From Heloderma charlesbogerti (Eukaryota; Chordata; Lepidosauria; Squamata; Helodermatidae): 64,000 nt of DNA. This document shows positions 54,012 through 64,000 of this stretch, piece by piece; within the stretch, counting starts at the first letter, position 1, and every line of letters begins with the position of its first letter. Made by a program: the position numbers and the translations under genes. The notes under the pieces are model-generated. The model was given only the letters and a program-made list of their open reading frames with translations. It ran no database searches and was not told the DNA's origin. Where the stretch lies: contig JANEZZ010002067.1 in the NCBI GenBank assembly GCA_026122225.1, positions 1 through 64,000 on the forward strand, in the 5' to 3' direction.

Positions 54012-54727
54012 CAAAGATTGCCATGCTGGTGGTCCATGAAAAAAACAAAAACAAAATCCAGAGTTGGGCAATAACTTTATCAGGACTAACCAAAATTCCA
54101 CAAAAATGTGCAAGCTTTTGAGTTCTCCAGATCTCTTCATCAGGCAGTGCTGGCTCCAGGTTTTGAGGGCCCCTGGGCAAAGCACCCTCAGCGGATCCCC
54201 TCCCCCAGCAAGTCTCCCTTCTCACCACCATTGTCACCAGCTATTGCTCCTCATCCTCTTTCTCATCATTGCTACCACCTGCTTGCTTAACAAGTAGGGA
54301 GCCAGTGAGCAAATAGGCAGTGCCATCTACTGCCCTTCATTCTGATCACAACCACTGCTTGGGTCAGAGCGAGAGGCAGGTGAACAAGCAGGTTGCAATG
54401 GTGAAGAGGAGGAGCGGGTCCAGGGGGCTTTTTTCAGTGGGGCTCTGCTGGCTTGTGGGCCCTTGGCAGGTGCCTGACCATGCCTACCCTCGACACTGCC
54501 CCTGTAGAGAGGGAAAAGGGATAGGAGAGACCTGCAGTTCTCTGCGTGGTTAGCTAAGAAGGAGAGGGGGAGAGAAGTGGGTACCATTTCTTAAAACATC
54601 TCTCTCAGCAGAGCTTCTTTTACTGTAGTGGGGTTGCCATGTTGCAGTTCCCGAAACTACATATTCTAGTGCATATTTTGAATGGGACAGACAATGTCAA
54701 AGACACTGAAATGGGACATGTTAGGAG

Positions 54728-55133
54728 TAGGTATTTGTGAAATCCGTCCCATGGGTGTTTGTAGATTGTGCAGTATCATTCATCCATTCACAGATGGATT
54801 CGAATCTTTTCACTATGTGGAAAAATACACAAATAATTCTGTAAGAGGGTTCACAACAATTTATGTAATTGACGTTACTACATAACATTTAGCGTATTGT
54901 CCCCCATTCCATTACACTTTTCCCTGTGTATATTTTCCAGTCTCAGCAAAAATTTGCGTATTTTCCTATGAATACAATTGTGTGACTTTCAGAAAAGAAA
55001 AGAAAAAAAAAAGATCTGAAAGTCCACTGATTCTGCGCAGCCTGAGGAGGCTGGCCTGCGATGGATTCTGCAGGTCACATTCTAAGAAATCTGAACTCAT
55101 TTCAGTCCGTCTGGAATTTCTCCAGCATCCCTA
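54728..55133. mobile_element. Mirror copy of hAT MITE 38876-39281
   Basis: Reverse complement; TSD GTTAGGAG on both sides. Confidence 0.85.
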
Positions 55134-55151
55134 GTTAGGAGTAACGACTTT

Positions 55152-55275
55152 GTTGTTGTTGTGGTTCAGTTGTTCAGTCGTGTCCGACTCTTCATGACCC
55201 CATGGACCATAGCACGCCAGGCCTTCCTGTCCTCCGCTCTCTCCCAGAGCGTGCGCAAGTCCATATTCATTGCAT
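55152..55275 (-). mobile_element. Mirror copy of BovB-type insertion 38734-38857
   Basis: Reverse complement within the right arm. Confidence 0.8.
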
Positions 55276-55976
55276 AGTAATGACTTTAGTAATGGCATTA
55301 TGATGGACTCTTCATAACTATTTGCTCCAATGCCTTTGTGCAATGCCACTGTGATTTCATAGTGCTGGTGGCGTTGCACTGGTGCAGTGCTCAGTCGTAG
55401 CAAACAAATTTTAGGATTGATTTTAAGTCTTCCCTCTCATGCCGAGGACTGGTTAACATGTCCTATATGAAAACAGGGCCTCTGTTTGGTTTCAGGAATC
55501 ACATAAAATGAGACAAGTAAAATTTTGCTGCAATGCTTGCATGTAAATCATTTGTGCGACTCTTTAAAATGTTGGAAATGGGAAACAGCCCAAAGAAGAA
55601 AGCCAGATTGCAGCAATGTAAGACTTCTGGTTCATCATGAAAAGTATATGAAGCCACTTTAATAGTCATGTTGCTGTGCTGTTGTAGATTCACTATACTC
55701 AGAAGGACCCAAATTGTTTGTTACAGTCAGCCCAGGATCACTGAAGTATTTGCAGACCTAACCACAGTTCTGACTATTATTAAAATGATAAAGAACCTTA
55801 GCTCTTTTTCATGGTACCTAGCTTTTCTTCTTAAAAGATGAATGATTAGTGACTGAAAAGCTTGGTACTGAAAATGTTGTACATGATATTTAAAGCCACA
55901 TAGTACTCAATTTTTCATGTGTATGATGTTACTACATTAACAGAGCAATCCTATTGCCCCTAAACAGCGTCTGGGA

Positions 55977-56185
55977 CCAGTGGAGACTGGTGGATCCAAT
56001 TTTGCTGGGGCTGTATATGCATTCTGGGTTTCAGCCAGAGCCAGCCAGAACTCTAAAAGAGCTATCCAAGGTGCTGAACCCAAAGGTTCAGCGCCCTGGA
56101 TAGCTCCTTTAGAGTTCTGGCTGGCTCTGACTGAAACCCAGAATAGATTCATAGCCCCACCAAATTCAGAGCCACCAGCCTCCAT
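55977..56185. mobile_element. Mirror copy of hairpin MITE 37824-38032
   Basis: Reverse complement; itself self-complementary. Confidence 0.88.
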
Positions 56186-56598
56186 GGGCTGGGACTAAAG
56201 GCACATCTCCTCCAAGGCCAGAGACAGAGCTCCATCCTTAGAGGTGGAGATCCAATCATGGATTTCCCCACTCCCTCCACCGCCTCTCCCAAATGCTGCA
56301 GAAAGCTCAGCGGCAGCTACTCACCTGGGGTCGGAACTCTGGCATTGTGAGGAGGAGGGAGAGGGATGGAGAGGCCGTGTTGGTGGTCTGGATGGGTAGA
56401 GAAGGAGGGAGAGGGTAGAGGAAAGGCCGAGAATCCACTGGGTCCAAAGGTACAATTCCACTAGATAGGTTCAGAGGCCCGTTTGGTGAAAAACACAGTA
56501 AAGGAGGAGGGAGTGGTGAAAATGGCCTCTGTCTCATAGGATTCTCGGAAGCCTCCAAGATCAGGGGTTTCTATATAGCAGGCAGCAATACACTAGGA

Positions 56599-56888
56599 TT
56601 GTGCCCAAAGGCTGTAATGCTAAACACGTTTACTAGGATGTAAACCTCATTGAACACAGTGGGACTTACTTCTCAGTAAACATGTATGGTATTGCACTGT
56701 ATGCTGATATATAAGGCTGCAATCCTTTATCCATTTTTGGGAGTAGCTCCATTGGACTCAATGGGACTTTTACTGGTGTTACTGGCTGCATCTCTAAGGC
56801 TGCAATCCTATACACACTTACCTGGGAGGAAGCCCCATTTAAAACAATGGAACTTATTTCTGAGTAGACATATCTAGGATTGTACTGT
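56599..56888 (-). repeat. Mirror copy of the triple repeat 37121-37410
   Basis: Reverse complement within the right arm. Confidence 0.6.
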
Positions 56889-56896
56889 AAGGTGCC

Positions 56897-57732
56897 TAGG
56901 GATGTCAGAGAATTCCGTGATGGATCTCGGTGAGGCCGAATGCCAGTGCATTTGGCCCCCTGAAATCCATCGCGGAACGGCCTGCCATCCCCCCACCCCC
57001 CACGGATCCCCCCCGGGACGAGACTTACCTGGGGCGGATGTTTTGGACGGCGGCTGCTCCAGCGGCAGCTGGTCTTCCGACTGGCTGCCACCACTGCCAT
57101 TTGCAGCCTGTGTTTTTTTTCTCCCCTCCCCCATAGATGTGATAGGCTATGTAAAGACTTACGTAGCCTATCACGTCTGGGTAAAAAAAAAATAAAAATG
57201 TGTACACAAATGGTGGTGGCTACGGCTGCCGCCATTTGCATTCCTTATTTTTCGCCATCTTAGTCTACGTCAATATTTACGTAGACGAAGACGAAGACAA
57301 GAAAGGGGAATGCAAATAGCACCCAGTACTCTATTTGCATTCCCCTTTCTTTGTTTCGTCTTAGTCTACGTCAGTATTTACATAGACGAAGACGAAGACA
57401 AGAAAGGGGAACGCAAATAGCGCCCAGAACGCTATTTGCGTTCCCCTTTCTTTTCTTCATCTTAGTCTATGTAAATATTTACGTAGACTAAGGCGGCGAA
57501 AAATAAGGAACCATAGCTGCCGCCATTTGCGTATGCGTTTTTTTTTTTTTACCCAGAGCCCTCTGTGGCCGGAAATCCAGCTGCAGACGGCCCTGGCGTG
57601 GGCCTGGCCGGCTGCTCCGTGGAGCTGCCGTGGAGCACAGCTGGCCGTCGAGGATTCTGGGGGAAGGGATGGAACGCCTCCCTCCCCATGAACAGAATCC
57701 GCGAAAAGGTAAGTGACTTTTGTACATCCCTA
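56897..57732. mobile_element. Mirror copy of hairpin-array element 36277-37112
   Basis: Reverse complement, including TSD AAGGTGCC on both sides. Confidence 0.93.
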
Positions 57733-58318
57733 AAGGTGCCCCTGAGAAGACCAACTTTATATATTTTTTCAGTCACTTGCCTTCATAGTATACAGCACTT
57801 TTTCTTTAATCAAAGTTCAGTTTCTACTCCCTTCCCAAATTAATAATCTTTTATTGCATGTTTAATATTCCAATTTACATACTTAGTGCTGGGATTGTAA
57901 TTTATGCTGACTACAATAACCCTATTGTTCATCCATTAATCTTGTGTCATACCTGCTTTCTTGAATTCTGTTGAATTGACAATGTACTTTATGCTTGGAA
58001 TACTGGAGGTACATCTTTAATTGTCACTTTAGACATGAGTGACAGAACATTTCAACTCTTGTAAAGTAGTGAAACAACAACACCCAAACTTTGAAGGGCA
58101 TTTTTAAGTCTATGTGTGCACCAGATAATTTTTGCTTGATTCACATTGGCACATTCTGCTGGACTAGTTCTATTTCCTAGCAATAACTGATCTTGATTGG
58201 GTTTATTCCATTTCTTGTTTTGATTTGCATGATAGCTTCTCATTCAAAAGATACTCGCCTTCCTGCACTTAGCTTTGACAAATGATTTTCATCCTAGCCA
58301 TTGCCTTATTGATTTCAT

Positions 58319-58819
58319 TTTTATTTAAGAAATGTATATATCACTTCCCTGGGTCGTTCAAGGCAGCATACAAGGAGCTACATAAAAACATGAAACACAT
58401 AGAAGAATAAATACAGCAAAATCAACACACATTAAAACTCAAAGCCTAAACAGCATCAAAGCAGAAGCAGATAAAAACTAGTCTAAGATGGTTAAAAAAT
58501 AATTGGACAAACATTAAAGTCTCAAATTGTCAGCAACATTAAAACAAAATATACTGTTTAAAATGCCTGACTGAATTAAACTCTTTTTACCTGGTGCTGA
58601 ATGGTAATCGAAGTGGTCACCAGGTGTACAGAACTGAAGTGGGGGTGCCACCACTGAGAAGGCCTTTCCCCCAATCACTACCCACTACCTTAGCAGGTGA
58701 AGAACACAAGGAGATGCTTCAGTTGATGATCTTAGTGCATGAACAGCAAAGTTTATATGGAAGCAAGTGTTTTTGAGTTACCTTGGTCCCAGGCCCTATA
58801 AGCCATTATAAGTTAATGC
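58319..58819 (-). pseudogene. Mirror copy of LINE 3' end 35190-35690
   Basis: Reverse complement within the right arm. Confidence 0.65.
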
Positions 58820-61673
58820 CAGCACCATATCCTCCACCCTGAATAGATCTTTATTCCTTTATTTGAAAGCTATTTTTTCATTTCCACCCATTTACTAAAT
58901 AGATCTTTATTCTTTTATTTGAAAGGTGTTTTTTTTTTTTAATTCCATCCATTCACTGTACACCTCTTCTGGGCATTTATTTCTTCTTTAAATTAGTCAG
59001 TAGCCATTTTAATACTGCATGGTGGGAATGAGGAAAAAGAAAACCTGTGCAAGACAAGGTCACTTTCAAGATGTGGAAACTGGAGATGAAAGAAAGGATT
59101 GTGTGTGTGTTCAAATACACACCAAGTGAATTTGAGTGCTGGAACTCAGAAGATGACCTGGTATGAATAATACCAATAATTCTTTGTAAAAACAGCAATA
59201 ATTTTATTTGGCTCATTCTTCATCACAATACACTTTGTTATGTACTTGTTGAGTTCTCCCTGAAAGTACAATTTCATTTGATATGGCAAAATGCCATGTG
59301 AACTACAGATGTGCCAAGAAGTTCAGACTCATAAAAAATATTACGGAGATACACTTTTAAATGAACACACTTGTTCCTACGTAGGCCCCAAATCTGTTAA
59401 CAATATTTTCATGACATTATTTGCCACAACTGCTTAGCCAAAGGTGAAAAAGGTATTCTGGGGGAAATAACATCATTGAATCAATGAATTAATTACTTCT
59501 TGCTCAAAATGTAGCCTGCTGCATACAATGATGCTGATCGTTTATGGATATAGTATGCAGCAGCTTCATTATAATCTTTATCTGACTGCTAATGATTTTC
59601 AGTTGGAAGTTCAACCGCAAATTGTTTTAGTTTGGAAAAAAAAAGCAGTGGATTTTCTAGCCACACAACAATGAGAATTTTGCACCAGTTCATTCAGTAT
59701 TTCTTGGGGTTCTAATCAGTTAGGTGCTCTCTATTTCTTTCATTGTTATGTTTGTAACTGTGTTGCAGGGAGCAATCCTATGGCTGCTAGTCAGCAGCTA
59801 GACGGCCATAGGATATGTGGTTTTCCTGTGCTCCAAGGTCGATTCCTGGAGAATCAACCTTCCCCTCCTTCCGCGCTGCCTCGTGGGCAGTGTGGAACTG
59901 CCCCGTGCTCCGCGCTCAGAAGAGGAGCCAGAGTGGCCAGAATGGGGCGTTCTGGGGCAGGGAAGGAGGAGATATGGTGTGACACATCCTATGTGTCATC
60001 CAACAGTCTCCTCCCCTGCTCCGCCTTCCTCTGGCTAGACAGCCAAAACTGGCTGACTAGTCACAAATGCAGGGCATGAGGAGCACAGAGGGAACAATCC
60101 CCCCCATGCTTCTCCTGTCCAGCATGGCGAGTTCGGAGGTGGCCGCCTATCCCCATAGCATTGTGCCCTTAATGAATATTTCTATGTTACATTGTAATTA
60201 GGATTTGGGGCAGTATCCAGTGCTGCCTGCACACTAGTGGAACTCACTGATAGCACAACTGGAAGCTAGCCCCTTCCTAAAGCAATGGGAAATGAGCCAA
60301 ACACTCATTTCTGGAAATAAACAGTCCTGTGGAGCTCTGCTGACCTGTCCTATTCTGGAAATGAATGTTTTGGCTCATTTCTGGCATTGATCTAGAAAAC
60401 ACTAGATTGTTGTTGGGGTAGTGGTGGGTCCTGCTAGTGCAATGCAAACATTATGCTGCTCTTTGTTTTTCCTCTGTGTTTTATTATTGTTAGACACCTT
60501 GAATGCCATTTTTGGTGGAAAGGCAGGATATAAATTAATGGACAGAGCAATCCTATGGTCCTTGGAGAGTATCACAGGGACCATAGGATCCCTTGGATCC
60601 CCTCTCCTGAAGCCATAAACACTGCTTGACTTGGGGAAGGAGACCACATGATCCAATCCCCCCTCCACCCCCTTCTCTCGCCCCTCTCACTTGCAGCTGT
60701 GATGGAAAGAACTGCTTGCTTTTCTGAGATCACAAAAGGCACTCAAAAGAGGGTGTTCTGGTGGGTGGGGCGGGGACAGGCCCAGATATGAAAAATCCTA
60801 TGGCCTCTCCTGTCCTGTCCCAACCAGTGTGCCTCCTCGAGACAGGCTCAAAGGCCTCCCTAGAGGAAAAAAGGAATAAAAAGGAGGATGAAGAGGTGAA
60901 AATCATCTCCATTGCTCCTCCCACTCAGCTCAGCAGGGCATAGGATACTCAGAAGCCTCTGAGATTGGAGGCTTCCATCTGGTGGGTGTCAGCCTGATAG
61001 GGTTGCATTGCATCCTAAATAAATGAATAAATATGTGCAAATCATGCTGGATTCAGTGGTGAAGTTCGGTAATTTAAAACTTTGGACGTAATGGTCTTAT
61101 GCCATCCTGCAAGATGACCATTTGTATTATTTAAATGTGGTAAGCTAGCCCTACTCTTTTTAGGGGCCCTCCTACCCACTCTGCCTTATGGTACCCTGGA
61201 CGTTTGCCCCAAAGTCCTGCCCTGACAGCACCACTGGCTGGATTGAACCAAACGTCTGTGTAGTTCAGCCTTCTGTTTTCACCAGTGGTCAGCTGGATGC
61301 ATCTGAGAAACATGGAGGGCATGCAGGCAATATCCCTTTCCTGCTCTTTGTCCCCTCCACCTGAGAATCAGAAGTAGACCATCTCTGAACATGGAGGTTA
61401 GATTAGTTGTCATGTTTAAGGTTGGCTGATAGATCTGTCCTCCATAAATGTGTCCTCTCTTTAAAAAACAAAGCCAGAAGTGAACCAAGGGTTTCAGACT
61501 CCTAGTGGTTTAACAACAGTCTGCCCAGGCTTGATCTAAGCTAGTGCCCACCACTACATATCCTGAAAGTGAATTCCATAAGTAAATGTATGTATTGCAT
61601 GAAGAAGTACAAGAGTATCCTGAGGGTGGGCCTCTTGAATCACCAGCATTTGAGCTCAAATGGTAGCATCTGG

Positions 61674-63139
61674 GTTATTTATTTTATTACTTTATTTATT
61701 TACAGTATTTATATACTGCTCTACATCAAAATATTTTGGAGTGGTGAACAGCAGAGATAAAAGAATAAAACACCATGTTAAAACAGTTACAACATTTTTA
61801 AAAAGACAAGTTCCAATAAGGCCAAATTTAATAAACCGTGGCTGGTCACTCAAGGGAGGCCACTCGAAATAACAATGTCTTCAGGAGGAGCCAGAAGGAA
61901 CACCATGTTGGAACCTCCTGGATCTCCAAAGGCAAGGAGTTCCACGGGGGGGGGGGCACCACATTGTTGAAGGCTCTTTTCCTGGTGGACTCCAACCGGG
62001 CCCTGGGTCCATGTGGAACCATCAGGAAAATGCCCTCTGGTGACCTCAGTGACCAGGCAGGCTGATAAGGAAGGTGGTGCTCTCAGGTATCCTGGTCCCA
62101 AGTTGTTCAGGACTTTGTACGCTATTGTCAAAACCTTGGCCCAGTAGCAAACAGGCAGCCAGTGCAGTTCCCTCAGCAAATGAGTTGCATGCTGAAAAGG
62201 GGCAGCTCCTGTCAACAGCGGAGCTGCTGCATTCTGCACTAGCTCCAGCTTCTGGATCAGCCTTAAGGGCAGCCCCACATAGAGTGTATTGCAGTAATCC
62301 AGTCTTGAGGTTACTAATGCCTGTACCATTGTGTTCAAGCTATTCCTGTCCAGGAAATGTTGCAGCTGGTGAACCAGCCAGAGCTGGTAAAAGGCACTCC
62401 GAGCTGCTGTGGCCACTTGGGCCTCCAGCAACAATGATGGATCTAGGAGTACAGCCAGACTACGAACCTGATCTTTCAGAGGGAGTGCAACCCCATCCAG
62501 AACACATAATGAGCCTATCTCCCAGACCTGGGAACTACTCACCCATAGGGCTTCCATCTTGCCAGGTTTTAGCTTCAGTTTATTGGCCCTCATCCAGTCC
62601 ATGACTTGAGTCTAGGCACTGGTTCAGGACTTGCACAGCCTCTCCTGATTCAGATGTCACAGGGAGGTAGAGCTGCATGTCATCAGAATATTGATGGCAT
62701 TTAGCTCCAAATCCCCTAATGACTGCTCCCAGCAGCTTCATATAGATGTTAAACAACATTGGGGACAAGATGGTACCCTGCGGAACCCCTCAGCTCAATT
62801 GCCAAGGGGCCGAGAAATGCTACCCAATGCTACGCCCTGAAATCAGCCCTGTAGATAGGACTGGAACCACTGTAGCACAGTGCCTCCAATACCCATCCCA
62901 TGGAGTTGATCCAGGAGGATACCATGGTCAATGGTATCAAAAGCCCATGAGAGATTGAGCAGAAAGAACAGGGTTGCACTCCTCCCTCTCTTGATAAAGG
63001 TCATCCATCAGGGCTACCAAGGCTGATTCAGTCCCGTAACCAGAGCAAATCCCAGACTGGAATGGGTCTAGATAATCAGTATCCTCCAGGAGTGCCTGCG
63101 GTTGCTCCCCCACAACCCTCTCAAGTACCTTCCCTAAAA
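61674..63139 (-). pseudogene. Mirror copy of the LINE reverse-transcriptase remnant 30870-32335
   Basis: Reverse complement; same frameshifts, so the copy arose after the LINE had decayed. Confidence 0.82.
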
Positions 63140-64000
63140 AGGGAAAGGGTTATACAGTAATATGGATTCTTGGGTGGGCACGTGGCAAATTTGTGTTATG
63201 AGGAATATCAGATTCAAAGCTTGGCTGCTTTCTCTTATGACTGGTCTTTTCCAGTCCATCCCATTTCCTGTGTCTGTACTTATAAACCTCCTTCTCCCAA
63301 GACACCTGTGAAAATGCACCCCTTTCTCTAACCCTTTCCTTTGTTTTTTTCTAGTTCAAAGTTCATCCTTCTCCTCTTCTGCCTCCAGTTTGCCACTGAC
63401 TTTTACAGCTTCCATACACCCAGCATCTGCACCCTTCCCCCCTTCGACTCAGCTTCAGATTCATTTTTTCCTACCTCCACATTCCTCCCAAACCCCCTTT
63501 TTCCATTTACCCACTAAGCTTTCAGAAATGTATACAGCATTCATGCATAAGTAGCATATGGTTTATAGATTAAATTTATGTGAGATCATATATTGACAGA
63601 GTTGTTCTCTTTAATTACAGTCCGCACATACGCCACATGTGATATATAAAAAACATATGGTTTGGGGGGGGTTTTACATATGAAAGGGCCATATTTTTTT
63701 CCAAGTGGACAGATCTGAGTGTTGCCCTGCTGTTACTCTCCCAAGGCTTTCCGAGAGTGATCAATACTCCCCCTCCCCCCTCCTTCCAAAACATGGCCTT
63801 AGATTTTATGCATGCCGCAGTCAATCCCCAAGGTTCTCCTTCAGCTTCCTCTCGGTTTTGGAATTGCTCTTATTCCTTTAAAACTTTATTACATTAAGAT
63901 TTCATTTTTAAAAGGTTCCAGGAATCTGCTCCCCTGATCATTCCTTCAGTTTTATATATTTATCTTGCTGCCTTTACAAATGTAAAATTCCTAATGTTGC

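Larger units (their letters stand above)
47004..64000 (-). repeat. Right arm of the giant palindrome
   Basis: Reverse complement of 30009-47003. It starts directly at the axis with no spacer and is still matching at the last base of the window. It carries no information beyond the left arm except for the 28-base CA/TG tract at 53103-53130. Confidence 0.97.

Overview
The window looks like non-coding, repeat-dense nuclear DNA of a squamate reptile, most likely a lizard. The evidence is a tRNA-derived SINE of the Sauria type, a BovB-type 3' end, CR1/L3-like LINE remnants, abundant hAT-type non-autonomous transposons and a gammaretrovirus-like endogenous retrovirus (ERV). I found no convincing host protein-coding gene and no tRNA or rRNA gene. 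The species cannot be named from the sequence alone.

Positions 1-18,226 are a mosaic of transposable elements. The dominant component is a family of elements, about 0.5-0.9 kb each, starting TAGGGATG and ending CATCCCTA. Several have clear 8-bp target-site duplications (TSDs), e.g. CTGCCAAC around 3502-4420, GGCACCTT around 36277-37112 and CATTTTAC around 27667-28279. This places them with hAT transposons. They have no transposase. Their interior is an array of perfect or near-perfect hairpins: a ~32-bp palindrome with GATAGGCTACGT arms, a second with TAGTCTACGT arms, and a GCAAATGGCGGC palindrome. Close to each end lies an outward-facing GGTAAGT-type 5' splice-site consensus. Older copies are split by younger copies of the same family (1-1433; 42311-43868).

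Positions 18,231-26,134 hold a complete provirus: two 363-bp LTRs that look identical by eye, a 4-bp GTGG duplication, a tRNA-His primer binding site, open gag, pol (same frame as gag across one UAG) and a compact env of 464 codons, then a purine tract before the 3' LTR. It seems to be a recent insertion with all genes open.

Positions 26,139-30,008 hold a purine-rich minisatellite, two more hairpin-array elements (one inserted into an unrelated hairpin MITE), a second hAT MITE family and a Sauria-type SINE.

From about 30,009 to the end of the window the sequence is one giant inverted repeat. Its axis lies between 47003 and 47004, with no spacer. Each base x on the left pairs with 94007-x near the axis, or 94009-x beyond a CA microsatellite. 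The only length difference between the ~17-kb arms is one CA unit, and I saw no substitutions in the stretches compared. The right arm runs off the window. Every right-arm feature is therefore a mirror copy of a left-arm feature. Either this is an extremely young or gene-converted palindrome, or it is a fold-back assembly or library artefact. The axis falling exactly on GATC|GATC makes the artefact explanation a serious one.
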